Shown here: positions 40,275-51,740 of the stretch, piece after piece
Layout: every line of letters starts with the position of its first letter
Position numbering within the stretch: the stretch's first letter is position 1
From: Boswellia sacra
Taxonomy: Eukaryota > Streptophyta > Magnoliopsida > Sapindales > Burseraceae
Direction of reading: 5' to 3'
Length of the DNA: 64,000 nucleotides
NCBI GenBank assembly: GCA_013180625.2
Contig: SNVD02013083.1
Location: 310,001-374,000 of the forward strand
Translations under genes and position numbers: made by a program
The notes under the pieces: model-generated
Seen by the model: only the letters and a program-made list of their open reading frames with translations
What the model was told of the DNA's origin: nothing
The model's database searches: none

Positions 40275-43200
40275 ATGTCTTCACAGGCTTTGCTTCATGG
40301 AACCATTTTGGTGACAATATATGGAATCGATAAGCTACACTCTGGATTTGGTTTTGCTTTATGCCAAAAGGTAAGTTTCTTCTTCCTCATTGCTGTCCCC
40401 ATTCGTAATTAATTTCTTTTGGTTAATTTACTATATATCGATCGAATTAATTGTTTGTTTGTCTGCTTTTTAAGTCTAGTTCAATTAAACAGAAGTGATT
40501 AAGATGTCTAGATGAGTTCCTTGTTTTTCTGAATCTAGTTGATATGATCTGAATCATGTTTAATTACTTTCTTTGTTTCCATTATGAAATATATATCCTT
40601 GCATCAATCAAAAAACAAATTGTGTATTTTATCCACTAGAAAAATATATGAAAACCAAAAATTTGGTAGTAATAAACTAGAAATTCTCATTTCAATAAAT
40701 ATCTTTAGTCTTGATTGATTATTATTCTAGAAATTTATTTTAAGGCTAACTACATTTTTTTTAACTTCATAATCATTAATCCCATTCAAGGAGTTTCTAA
40801 AATGTTGTATTCTGATTTTGCAATATTTAAATAGAATTATATATTTTTTATTTATCTTTAGGGTTAATCATGTATGATATATTTAGTTAGATAAAAATTT
40901 ACTATATAGATATAAAATGAATTGAAATACACATGAATTCGTCAAATAATTAGTTTTCGCATTATTTAGCTGATAGAATAAAAATTATTATCTAATTAAA
41001 TGTTATAGAAAACTATAGATATGAAAACTTGAGTACTCACATCAACTAGTAAATTATATACATATAATAGCAGCAAAACTTGTCATGGTTTAGGGTTTAG
41101 GATTTTATGTTCCAATCCAGCTTTCCTGTATGAAATCACGAAAAACTTCTCTACATTCACATCTTTTTCAAACATGAATATAAATATGTTTGGATTACTT
41201 TCAAAGTCAAATATTAATTCTATTTGATATATTCAAATTTATGCTGATAATTAATTTTTGTTTCCTATGACGATAAAAAGTGGGGGAAAAAGTTTTTAGG
41301 TCAAGTCAAGAAAGCGGTGTGCGGGTCTGAGGTATTATTTTTTCTATTCTTTAAGCTCATCAATTCATGAGCTTTGTTAATTTGCCCTTTTGATGACTAG
41401 TGAGTTCTATTAGATTTTGGTTTTTTGGTTTTTCTCTCTACTTACTTCTAACTTTCTGAAAATATACTGCATTTTGGAGATCATTTGTGCCCCAGTTTAT
41501 GCAACAGTTGATTTGGACAAGGCTAGAGTGGGGAGGACCAGAATGATAGCAAGTCATCACTCAAGACCCCAGTGGAACGAGGAGTTCCGCATCTATTGTG
41601 CCCATTCGATCTCAAATGTTGTATTCACAATCAAATATGACAATCCTGTTGGAGCAACGCTAATCGGAAGAGCTTATGTACAAGTTGATGAGGATGTTGT
41701 GAGGGGATTCATATTCGACAGATGGGTTCCTATTCTAGATGAAGGTTTCGATCCTATACAAGGAGGCTCTAAAATTCGTGTTAAGTTGCAATATAAAAGT
41801 GTTGCTCAAGATAATTTAAATTTATGGTCTCGGGGCATCGCAAGCCCCCAATATGCTGGAGTTCCTTACACGTTCTTCCACCAACGAGAGGGCTGCATGG
41901 TCACTTTGTACCACGATGCCCATGTGACCAATGATTTTGATGTCTATTCTCAAATTGGAGTGAATTATAAACCTCATAGATGCTGGGAGGACATATTTGA
42001 TGCAATCACCAACGCAAAACATTTAATTTACATAACTGGGTGGTCTGTGTACGCTGAAATAAAGTTGGTAAGAGACCCAACGAGGCGAAAGCCTGGAGGT
42101 GACATCAAGCTTGGAGACTTGTTGAAGCAGAAGGCTGATGAAGGTGTGACTGTTCTCATGCTCGTGTGGGATGACAGGACTTCAGTTAAGGATCTGAAGA
42201 AGGATGGTTTGATGGCAACCCACGACCAAGAAACAGCAGAATTCTTCCACGACACGAAAGTTCGTTGTGTTTTGTGCCCCCGTGTTGCTGATGATAATAA
42301 AAGCTTCGTTCAGGGGCGTGAGGTAGCTACTTTGTTTACTCACCATCAGAAAACGGTTGTTGTAGACAGTGAATTGCCTGGTGGGGGCCTGAAGCGGAGG
42401 ATTGTGAGTTTTGTTGGCGGCATTGATCTTTGTGATGGAAGGTATGATGTACCGGAGCATCCCCTTTTTAAAACTCTTGGCACCATCCATCATGATGATT
42501 TTCACCAGCCAAACTTCACAGGCTCTTCTATCAACAAAGGTGGTCCAAGGGAGCCCTGGCATGATATTCATTGCAAATTAGAAGGCCCTGTTGCCTGGGA
42601 TGTCTTGTACAATTTCGAGCAAAGGTGGAACAAGCAGGGAGAGAGGAAGTTTTTAATTCCAAAGCAGGTTCTTGATCAAATCATAATCAATCCACAGTCA
42701 AGTATTTATTCGAACAACGAAACATGGAATGTACAATTGTTTCGTTCTATTGATGGCGGTGCTGTTGATGGTTTTCCTACTAACATTCAAGATGCAGCTA
42801 GAGTAGGCCTTGTGACGGGGAAAGATAGTGTCATTGACCGAAGCATTCAAGATGCTTATATCAATGCTATTCGGCGGGCAAAGGATTTTATTTACATTGA
42901 GAATCAATATTTCCTGGGAAGCTCATATGGTTGGCAATCAAAAGATATTACAGTGGAGGATATTGGTGCTTTGCATCTCATACCCAAGGAGCTGTCTCTG
43001 AAGATCGTTAGCAAGATCGAAGCAAGGCAGAGATTCGCCGTCTACATTGTGATTCCAATGTGGCCAGAAGGCATACCAGAGAGCGATTCTGTGCAAGCAA
43101 TATTAGATTGGCAACGAAGGACAATCGAGATGATGTATTCTGACATTGCTAATGCCCTTAAAAGGAAAAATATTAATGCAAATCCCAGACAATATTTGTC

Positions 43201-44014
43201 ATTCTTCTGCCTTGGAAACCGTGAGATGAGGACTCCTGGTGAATATGTACCCCCAGAGACACCAGAGACAAATACTGATTACTATAAAGCTCAGCAGGCT
43301 CGACGCTTTATGATCTACGTTCATTCAAAGATGATGATAGGTAACAGTCCTTCACCCAAAGCACCTTTCATGACAATTTAAGAGTCACAGGTTATTTAAC
43401 TAGTTTTAATCTTTCGTTCCCAAACCTAGTGATATCAAATGTCAGAAACAGAGTTTACACAATTGTTTCTAGAATCTATGCTGTAGGGATTCAATGTTTT
43501 GACTGTTATATATTCTTGATTGCCGAAACTTTTAAAGGCTAATAATCAACCTTTTTCTCCTTCATTTATCAACTCAGTTGACGATGAATACATAATAGTC
43601 GGATCTGCCAACATCAACCAGAGGTCAATGGAGGGTGCAAGGGACACAGAGATTGCAATGGGGGCATTTCAACCAAATCATATAGCAAATAGTTCAGCGC
43701 CAGCCAGAGGTGATATACATGCTTTTAGAATGGCATTATGGTACGAGCACATCAGAGATATCAAGAGCTCCTTCGAACGTCCAGAAAGTGAGAGTTGTAT
43801 TCGAACGGTAAATGAGATTGCTGAAAGAAACTGGCAAATGTACTCCAGCAATACTTTTGAAGGAGATCTCCCTGGCCATTTGCTTCGCTACCCCATTGAA
43901 GTCATGGACAATGGAGTTGTTAGTAATCTTCCAGGATTTAATTTGTTTCCCGACACCGAGGCTAAGGTACTCGGCAACAAATCAAACTACCTCCCTCCAA
44001 TCCTCACCACCTAG
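40275..44014 (+). CDS. Phospholipase D alpha
   Basis: Four coding exons (40275-40370, 41281-41331, 41480-43340, 43578-44014) give 814 residues, the usual PLD-alpha length. The N-terminal C2 domain (about 1-150) binds calcium and membranes. The two HKD motifs are complete: HxKxxxxD with His 338, Lys 340 and Asp 345 ('HHQKTVVVD'), and His 664, Lys 666 and Asp 671, the last spanning the exon 3/4 junction. The tail '[10 protein letters not shown]' is typical of plant PLD-alpha. It hydrolyses phosphatidylcholine and phosphatidylethanolamine to phosphatidic acid in abscisic-acid, stress and senescence signalling. The 51-nt second exon is supported by both splice sites and frame. I do not choose between alpha paralogues. 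Confidence 0.95.
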
Positions 44015-45003
44015 ACCTGCATCTCCGCTATGTATGTTTGTATATAATCTAATAAATCCGGATATCAACTCCTGGATGATAAAATATAAAGATTGTACAT
44101 AATATCACAGCGTATATGTTGTTGTGTATATGAATAATCATTACATTAGTTTGTGTTTAAATTTGTGTAAAAATAAACTACTTATTGTTCGTTTACATTT
44201 TCAAAATTCTGTTTTCTGAAAACGCACATTTAACGATATATTTCAATCAATATCAACCACATATTATTATCAAAATAGTAATGCTACGTGTACAAAGTCT
44301 GTATACAAACAAAATTAATGTGACACCACTTATTCAATGCTTTATGACTCATTAGCATTTTTTACATTAACAACTCATATCCTTTATAAGTACAACATTA
44401 TTGTTTTCAAAATTTCAAAAAATAAAATCAATCACATATTCTTATTAAATTTTGAAAACAAAAACTCAAAATACATAAACAAATACCAAAACTTGACTAT
44501 TTACAAACCAGAACATTTTTTCACCTTATTTTAATCTAAAAAATTTTTATACATAAATGTGATAGATATTTACAAAAAAAAAAATTAATGACATGTTATA
44601 CACATCCCAAAAAAAATAAAAAATAAAAATCATCCAAAGATGGATGCAGACTTGACTATTACAGAACCCTGTTGTCTATGGTCAAAGACATCCAATCTAA
44701 AGAAAGCCATAGAAGCAGAGTCAAGAATCATAACAGGCCCACTGGGCTGTATTTTGGGCCATTGGGTCCAAAGATGTCCTAGAATGTGGCAAAACTAATC
44801 CTTATGTAGCTATCAGGCCAGGGGAGCAAGCGATGTGATCCATGTGCCTCAAAATGGCTCACGATATGTTTGTTGCAAAGTCCAAGCACGGCTCATACTA
44901 CGGTATACAGGTCGTGTCGTACAATTATTTTTAAATTTTTTTATAAATTTAATATAAAAATTATAAATTTTTATATAAAAACCTTAAATATAAAAAATTT
45001 ATA
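44015..45003. other. PLD 3' flank and host DNA left of the viral insertion
   Basis: After the PLD 3' UTR the sequence is AT-rich. A fragment 'AGTAATGCTACGTGTACAAA' near 44277 resembles one end of a MITE. From about 44880 a stretch with 'AGCACGGCTCATACTACGG' and 'CAGGTCGTGTCGT' resembles decayed plant transposon ends, suggesting the virus entered older repeat DNA. Confidence 0.4.
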
Positions 45004-45059
45004 TTTAATGGTATCAGAGCTTGTACTCTGAGCCTAGTTGTTTTAATGGTATCAGAGCC
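45004..45059 (+). promoter_or_regulatory. Left viral border with doubled tRNA-Met primer-binding site
   Basis: The 17-nt string TTTAATGGTATCAGAGC occurs at 45004-45020 and again at 45042-45058. The second instance continues as the full primer site TGGTATCAGAGCC (45047-45059), complementary to the 3' end of plant initiator tRNA-Met. The viral sequence therefore starts at the minus-strand primer discontinuity, as expected if open circular viral DNA was captured there. Confidence 0.8.
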
Positions 45060-45356
45060 TATCCTCCCAAAAGGAGTTGAAGTCTAAGGTTCAAAATAAT
45101 AAAGTTCTCTCAGTTCGGCCCTGCCGTCGGTTGAATTTTATCATTTTGATATCTTATGAATTTCTGAGTTAGAAGTTGTGATTCAGTTAAGGCTATCCAG
45201 AGTGAAGAAATATAGATTGAGGATACTTTTCTATTGTGGTGTGAATGCTCGAAAAGAAAGCCAAGGTGGCGTGAGAAAAAAGAGCTAATATCCACAAGAA
45301 AAGTTATATCTATATTCTCCTTTTGTAGTAAGACCCTGAGAGGCAACATAAGGACA

Positions 45357-48300
45357 ATGGATAACCAAGAGATAGCAACGACTGAATTTGCAAAGTCTTC
45401 TTCAGAAGTTCCTTCTTCTTCTAGTTCGGTCACAAACTTTCATTATGAGGCAGAGTATGAGTCAGATACTAAACCCAATTCTCTACAACCCTTTCATCTA
45501 GATCCTCTTAATCCTTATAAGTTCTATGATGTCAGTGTTCTTATTCCTAAACTAAAAACCCTTGTTCCGTTTAGAACCCCTAAACTCAAGTCTGTGTACA
45601 AGTCCTCGGAAGTGTCCGTCCAGTCTATTTCTTCAAGTTCTTCAGAAACCTATCTTCCTATAATTTCCGCACCAGATATCCAAAGATACAGTCGAGAAGG
45701 CTACCGTGGAATTCATCTGGGAGCAATTCGAATAGGATTGCAACCATTATTCCTTGGTGGTAAAAATGTTACTTGTTTCATTGCAGTTCTAGATACTCGT
45801 TGGCAGTCTTTTGAAAAAGCTTTGATATCAGCTGTTGAGGTAGGTCTCAATCAAGGTCATGTTATCATACAAGTTGAGCCTAACTTTACCCTTGATATTT
45901 CCAAGCCTACTTTGCCAAACACTATCAAAGTCATGATCCAGTTACATGGATTAGAAATGAATCCCAATGAGTCAGCCCTTGCAATTCATCATTCCATGAC
46001 CTATAAAGTCCAAACACATCTCTTTTCCCTGAACCACACAAATATGCCAATTACTAGACTCACTGGTAATGGTATAATCATTCAGCCTCAGACTTTCAAG
46101 CAAAATCAGCTCGTTTTTCCTCCAAAATGGATTAATGAGTATGAGCAGAGTAACAAGCCTCAAACTGTCCATGACAAGCCAAAGATAGAAAAGCTGTCTG
46201 CTGGCAGAACCTCAGTTTCTTTTCCAAGAGAATCAGTTCCTATCTATCCCTGCGAAAAGTGTCAGCTGGATGGCAAGAATCCTAGATCTTGCACTCATAT
46301 GCCCAGAACTCATTTTCTTCCTAGATCTCATTCAGTGAAATATGGCGGATCCATCAATATGTTCAAATTTCCAGAAAATGATTTTGTCTCTAATGCCTCT
46401 GGAAATTATGTTGCTGGAAGCTGGGTTGTTCAAAAGCTTGATCCAACAGAGTTTGGTCCCATTGAAAAGGCGGTCAACTGGCACAACACTAATGCTCTAC
46501 AACAAAACAGAGCGTTAGAAGCCATTGCTGAGCAGCAAGAGCAGATTAAGCAAGAACTTCAAGAGATACGCAGGCGACTGAAGAAAGTTCACAAGCTAAC
46601 AGTCAAACAACTTTCAGATGCTCATGAAAAACCTCGTCCAATCAACATGATTGTCAGTACTGGAGTTGACAGTGACTATTTTCTTAATCAAGTTCGTGAA
46701 GAGCAGCGAAGATTCTTTGAGCAAAAGAAGAAAAAGAAGATTTCTTGGAAGAAAGATAAGCCAAGAAAGAATTCTGATATTTGGGAAGAAAGTCCTACGG
46801 GCAACAGTGTCAAAGGCTTTTGGAGAAATTATGAAATGCCACATGTGCAACCATGGCCTATTCATGCCTCTGGTTGGGATGATGATCTATCTGGTTCTAC
46901 ATCAGATGGATCAAACAATTCCTCTGAATCTTTATCTTCCTCAGTTGCTGAACCGGTTATGATGGAGCAGCCACATATTCCTGCAAATCCGACATATGTT
47001 GATACTACTGGTAGATTCAGACAGAGAACTCCTCAGTTTAAGCCAGACATGAGCAGAGGAGAAACATCAGGAGTATCTTCTTCGGCAAATGTTGGTGAAA
47101 ACCAAAATCAAGAAAATCAAGAAGAGCTTGATGTTCAGATTCAGGTGCCAAACGCTCCAAATGTAAAAACTTTTTGGAATATTGATGGTCTAAAACTAGA
47201 AGAAAGACCAGCATATTTTGAAAAGATGTTAGCTTGGGCAGAAGGAGAAATACAACGCGCTCCACATCTTAGCAAACGAGCAGTCACTCTTCGACTTGTC
47301 TCAGGATTTCTTGGATCCTTGAGAAGATGGTGGGCAGATACATTTTCTGTGGCAGAAAAGGAGTATATCCTTAGTCATGATCAACCATATAATGAGTTAA
47401 TCAGATATATAGTTGCTCATTTCTTTGGTACTGGAGAGCGAGAAAGCGAAATTGCTGAGAAGGAATATCTTCAGAACAAGTGCTGTGATGTCCAAATGCT
47501 TGAGCAATATTTCCTCAAACAAGAATCTCTCTACTTCAAATTTAACAACCAGTCGGATACAATCAAAAGAACTTTTGTTCTTAATATGCCAGGTCCAGTA
47601 GCAGAGATGCTTGAAGCAAAACTAAAAGCAGATGGGATAACTGATCTTGCACCATACAGCCTCGCCAGTCTCTATCAGTTAGCAACAGAAGTGATTCAAA
47701 CTCATTGTCGCAATCAGGATCTCAAAAAGCACATGAAGCAGATTGAGAAAACTTCTCTTACAAAATACTGCAACAAAAAGCCGCAAGAATTTGGATGTTC
47801 TCATCTATCCCATTGCAAGTGCAAAAAAGAGAAGAATTCTAAGAAAAAATTTGCCAAGTCTTGGAAGCAGAGTATAAAGACTAAGTATCGTTTTGTCAAA
47901 AAGCGAAAGTTCCCAAAGCAATCAGGCAAATGTTTTATTTGCGGAAAGAAGGGACATTTTGCCAGGCAATGCAAGCAGAAAAAGAAAGCTCCAATCAGAC
48001 TTCTTCAACTTATCAATGAGCCAGAATTTTCAGATGAATGGTATTACTGGTCAGATGATCCAGAAGATGCTTTGTTCTCAATAGAGGTCCAGTCAGATGA
48101 TTCAGAAGATGAAACCAGCAGTGCATCAGAAGTTATCATGAATATTCCTCGTGAGGTACCTATTGATCTTACTATGCAGTCAGGTCCAATTTTTCGCCCA
48201 TATGTCAAAGTGGTAATTCAAATTTCTGATCAAGACCAAGTTGCACTCTCTGCACTTATTGATACTGGAGCAGTTTCCTCTATAATCCATAGCAACTGTC

Positions 48301-51164
48301 TTCCAAAGTCTCTATTTATTCCTACAGCAGTCAGATTTTCAGCCGCTAGTGGAGATTTGTTTCAAAGCAGCAAATGCACTAGAGCTATTAATCTATTGCC
48401 ATTTCATAAACGGCATAGCTTTTTTGCGTTTGATCAGTCAGGCGAAGATCTATTGCTTGGGATGGATTTCCTAAGTATTCTCTCTCCATTCACTTTTCAT
48501 CCTGAAGGATTTGCATTCACTATGCTTGATCCTGTTACTCAGAACTCTCGTTCTTGTCTTTTACCGTGGATAGAGAAATTCTCCATCTCCAGGAGGGGTG
48601 AAAATGTCAAATCTCTTGCTCCAAAGTTTGAAACAGAGCACAAAGAACTTCTAGAATGCTGTGGAGATGTTCCAAACAAGTTCTGGTCTCGAGAACAATA
48701 TTTTGTTTCTCTCCCTTACAAAGACAATTGGGAGATGCCACATCAAACAGCTTCACATCCAGGATTACCACATGATGAAGATCTTTGCAGAGAAGAAATC
48801 TCTGAACTTCTCAAAATAAATCTCATCAGTCCTTCAAAATCTGAATGGGCAAGTCAAGCTTTCTACGTCAACAACAGAGCTGAGCGTGTTCGTGGAAAGA
48901 AAAGATTCTGTATTGATTACAGAAAGCTCAATGACTGTTTGCGAGATATTCGATATCCTGTTCCAAGAAAGATTTGTCTCTTAAAGAGAATGGCTAAGTC
49001 AAAGATCTACTCAAAGTTTGATATGAAGTCAGGATTTTGGCAGGTGGGAGTCAGAAAAGAAGATCGCTACAAAACAGCTTTCATTGTGCCACATGGTCAC
49101 TATGAGTGGAACGTGATGCCCTTTGGTCTCAAGAATGCTCCTTCAGAATATCAGCACAGAATGGATGACGTGTACAAAGACATAATTAACTTTTGTCTTG
49201 TATACATTGATGATGTCCTTATCTTCAGCAATAATGACGAAGATCATGTCCAGCATCTTAAACAGTTCAAGAGTTTAACTTTTGAGCATGGCTTGGTCTT
49301 ATCCGAAAGAAAGATGTTCATTGGAATCCCAGAAGTAGATTTCCTTGGATTACATATCAAGGATGGCTACACAAAGCCAATGCCACATATTGCTGAAAAG
49401 ATATTCTTGTTCCCTGACAAGTTGACAAGCAGAAAGATGATTCAACAATTCTTGGGAATCGTCAATTATGCAGGAGATTATATAAAGAATTTGTCCAGAT
49501 ACACTAGCAAAATCTCAAGGCATATAAGGAAGAAAGCAGCAGCCTGGTCTGACGAAGCGACACAAGCTGTAATTGATTTAAAAGAAAAATGCAGGTCTCT
49601 TCCTCCTTTAAAGATTCCTGACACGGGACAACTCATCCTTCAGACTGACGCAAGTGACAAATTTTGGGGAGCAGTGCTACTTGAACAAGAAGGGAGCTAC
49701 AGAAGAATTTGTGCATATAAATCCGGGCAGTTCTCAGACTCTCAACAACACTATCCTTCATCCAAGAAAGAAGTGTTAGCGGTCATCAACGCTATCAAAA
49801 AATTTCAATTTCATCTCTCTCTTGAGGAATTTGTGGTTGAAACAGACTACAAATATTTCGAGGGATTGCTTAGAAGAAGAGAAGGCGAGATTCCAGATCC
49901 TCAACTCGCTAGATGGTCAGAGTCTCTTTCGAGATTCAAGTTCAAGGTTCGCTACATCAAAGGTGAATCAAACGTGTTAGCAGATTTTCTGTCCAGACCA
50001 ATTCCTAGACCTATTCAAGTTATAACAATGGCTTCCAGTTCATCTAAGCCATACATGCTGGGTCAGGATGCCTTTGAAAGAAGACAGGAAGGTCTCAGAA
50101 GGCGAAAACTTCCTCAAACTCTTGAAGATTACAAAGGCAAAACAATAATGGAACCACCAGGTCTAACAAAAATGAAAGGAACAGAATTCCTTTATGATCT
50201 TCCATCATTCTGTTCTCTTTTGCCTCCAGAAATCAAAACAGATATTGAAGATCGGGTGTTTTATGCACGTGACTATCCAGAAACATCAGACAAAACTTTT
50301 GGAAGAACATGGGATCTTTTATATCAATGCATGATGAGTCCTAGCACAGAAGAAAGGAGATTTCAATTGCTTTCTCCTTCACCAAATCCAGATCAAATTT
50401 TTGAGACGGTCTACCAGATCTCTCCAAATTTTCATGTGGTCCATGATGAAGACACAAATTGGGGTCATTCAGTCATACCTGAAGCTTCTCCTCTAGGATA
50501 CTATTCCTATTGGCTATTGTTCAACCTATATCCAATAGCGATGGTATTTGATCCTGTATTAATTCACAGGAGCAGAAGGTATAACCCTAATCGATGGTTT
50601 GATCGGATGTTCTCTCCAATCTTTGAAGATCTCTTAACGCTTACGCTCAAAGGTGGATTTCAAATTGTCCACAAGATGATAGTAATTTTTCAGTTAAGCG
50701 ATATATGGGGAAGAACAAGAGAACCATTTATTGAGCCAATTATCCATGATCATATGAGTGATGATATCCAGACGTGTTGGGAAGGATGTCTGCACGCAAG
50801 AAAGAGATTGGCAGAAGTCTATCAAATGCCGTTGTTATACTGTACTCACAGTCCTGTTTCAGACAATGTCCTCAATTCACCAGATCTCTTCTATAAAGAA
50901 AGGATTAAAAGTCTAGAGCTCGTAAATGACAGTTCTGAAGATGAGTCGATTCAAGAATATCGGCATGATTACCATGAATGGCTTCGCAAGCAAGGAAGAG
51001 CCAATGAGATTCAGAATCCTTCACCACCTTGGGAAGATCTCGATGAAGGATGGGAAGATTGGCCACAGCCACAGCTGCCTAACGAACCAGTTGATCCACA
51101 ACTTCCACCAATCAATCAAGTTCCATGGCAGGACGACTTCTTCTTCGACAATGATGAAGATTAA
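45357..51164 (+). CDS. Endogenous pararetrovirus polyprotein, copy 1 (uninterrupted)
   Basis: A single frame of 1,935 codons from the ATG at 45357; the frame is also open upstream to 45234. Domains by residue: 30K-type movement protein core about 90-300; coiled coil 382-414; coat region with basic patch and CCHC knuckle CFICGKKGHFARQC at 859-872; aspartic protease DTGA from 969; RT with 'FCIDYRKLND' near 1184 and YIDD at 1283-1286; RNase H with its first Asp near 1431; and a C-terminal region 1558-1935 that I cannot assign. No stop or frameshift is present, which is unusual for an endogenous copy and suggests a recent or conserved insertion. No viral promoter lies upstream of it; the duplicated promoter lies at its 3' end. 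Expression is unknown. Confidence 0.92.
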   Translation: MDNQEIATTEFAKSSSEVPSSSSSVTNFHYEAEYESDTKPNSLQPFHLDPLNPYKFYDVSVLIPKLKTLVPFRTPKLKSVYKSSEVSVQSISSSSSETYLPIISAPDIQRYSREGYRGIHLGAIRIGLQPLFLGGKNVTCFIAVLDTRWQSFEKALISAVEVGLNQGHVIIQVEPNFTLDISKPTLPNTIKVMIQLHGLEMNPNESALAIHHSMTYKVQTHLFSLNHTNMPITRLTGNGIIIQPQTFKQNQLVFPPKWINEYEQSNKPQTVHDKPKIEKLSAGRTSVSFPRESVPIYPCEKCQLDGKNPRSCTHMPRTHFLPRSHSVKYGGSINMFKFPENDFVSNASGNYVAGSWVVQKLDPTEFGPIEKAVNWHNTNALQQNRALEAIAEQQEQIKQELQEIRRRLKKVHKLTVKQLSDAHEKPRPINMIVSTGVDSDYFLNQVREEQRRFFEQKKKKKISWKKDKPRKNSDIWEESPTGNSVKGFWRNYEMPHVQPWPIHASGWDDDLSGSTSDGSNNSSESLSSSVAEPVMMEQPHIPANPTYVDTTGRFRQRTPQFKPDMSRGETSGVSSSANVGENQNQENQEELDVQIQVPNAPNVKTFWNIDGLKLEERPAYFEKMLAWAEGEIQRAPHLSKRAVTLRLVSGFLGSLRRWWADTFSVAEKEYILSHDQPYNELIRYIVAHFFGTGERESEIAEKEYLQNKCCDVQMLEQYFLKQESLYFKFNNQSDTIKRTFVLNMPGPVAEMLEAKLKADGITDLAPYSLASLYQLATEVIQTHCRNQDLKKHMKQIEKTSLTKYCNKKPQEFGCSHLSHCKCKKEKNSKKKFAKSWKQSIKTKYRFVKKRKFPKQSGKCFICGKKGHFARQCKQKKKAPIRLLQLINEPEFSDEWYYWSDDPEDALFSIEVQSDDSEDETSSASEVIMNIPREVPIDLTMQSGPIFRPYVKVVIQISDQDQVALSALIDTGAVSSIIHSNCLPKSLFIPTAVRFSAASGDLFQSSKCTRAINLLPFHKRHSFFAFDQSGEDLLLGMDFLSILSPFTFHPEGFAFTMLDPVTQNSRSCLLPWIEKFSISRRGENVKSLAPKFETEHKELLECCGDVPNKFWSREQYFVSLPYKDNWEMPHQTASHPGLPHDEDLCREEISELLKINLISPSKSEWASQAFYVNNRAERVRGKKRFCIDYRKLNDCLRDIRYPVPRKICLLKRMAKSKIYSKFDMKSGFWQVGVRKEDRYKTAFIVPHGHYEWNVMPFGLKNAPSEYQHRMDDVYKDIINFCLVYIDDVLIFSNNDEDHVQHLKQFKSLTFEHGLVLSERKMFIGIPEVDFLGLHIKDGYTKPMPHIAEKIFLFPDKLTSRKMIQQFLGIVNYAGDYIKNLSRYTSKISRHIRKKAAAWSDEATQAVIDLKEKCRSLPPLKIPDTGQLILQTDASDKFWGAVLLEQEGSYRRICAYKSGQFSDSQQHYPSSKKEVLAVINAIKKFQFHLSLEEFVVETDYKYFEGLLRRREGEIPDPQLARWSESLSRFKFKVRYIKGESNVLADFLSRPIPRPIQVITMASSSSKPYMLGQDAFERRQEGLRRRKLPQTLEDYKGKTIMEPPGLTKMKGTEFLYDLPSFCSLLPPEIKTDIEDRVFYARDYPETSDKTFGRTWDLLYQCMMSPSTEERRFQLLSPSPNPDQIFETVYQISPNFHVVHDEDTNWGHSVIPEASPLGYYSYWLLFNLYPIAMVFDPVLIHRSRRYNPNRWFDRMFSPIFEDLLTLTLKGGFQIVHKMIVIFQLSDIWGRTREPFIEPIIHDHMSDDIQTCWEGCLHARKRLAEVYQMPLLYCTHSPVSDNVLNSPDLFYKERIKSLELVNDSSEDESIQEYRHDYHEWLRKQGRANEIQNPSPPWEDLDEGWEDWPQPQLPNEPVDPQLPPINQVPWQDDFFFDNDED

Positions 51165-51421
51165 AGCGGAAGCAAAGTGGACCCGTCAGCGGAAGCAATG
51201 GTGAATAGACATGATGTGACTTGATGTGACATAAAGCAATAAAACATGATGTGAGTCATGCTAGTGTAATGATGTTGTATTGTCTTTATGTGTGAGTCAT
51301 GTAGTGAGGTGTCCAGTGTTATGATGATAATGATAAGGTGTGAGTTGTAAAGTAGTGTATACGTGTAAAGGAGATTCCTTAGAGATAAGGAAGCATCCTA
51401 GCATAGTATCCTGGCTTGGCC

Positions 51422-51429
51422 TATATAAA
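51422..51429 (+). promoter_or_regulatory. TATA box, first promoter unit
   Basis: TATATAAA within GGCCTATATAAAGGATAC, facing right toward copy 2. Position and orientation fit the genomic-RNA promoter of a caulimovirid. Confidence 0.75.
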
Positions 51430-51732
51430 GGATACTTGGGCTTTGTATTGGGACACGGAATACTAGCCGAGTCTCTCGTGTGTCTATCCCTTGTGTAATC
51501 TCTTTCTCTAGTAATAGAATCAGAGCAGAGCTTGATGTGACATAAAGCAATAAAACATGATGTGAGTCATGCTAGTGTAATGATGTTGTATTGTCTTTAT
51601 GTGTGAGTCATGTAGTGAGGTGTCCAGTGTTATGATGATAATGATAAGGTGTGAGTTGTAAAGTAGTGTATACGTGTAAAGGAGATTCCTTAGAGATAAG
51701 GAAGCATCCTAGCATAGTATCCTGGCTTGGCC

Positions 51733-51740
51733 TATATAAA
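51733..51740 (+). promoter_or_regulatory. TATA box, second promoter unit
   Basis: The same element, 311 bp downstream of the first, about 130 bp before the copy 2 primer-binding site. Confidence 0.75.

Noticed and set aside
41417..41479. Upstream extension of the third phospholipase D exon
   Set aside because: Intron sequence; a proper acceptor at 41478-41479 and family alignment place the exon start at 41480.
45110..45433. Minus-strand 107-codon frame, repeated identically at 51927-52250
   Set aside because: Its duplication merely follows duplication of the viral copies; antisense to the polyprotein start, with no domain.
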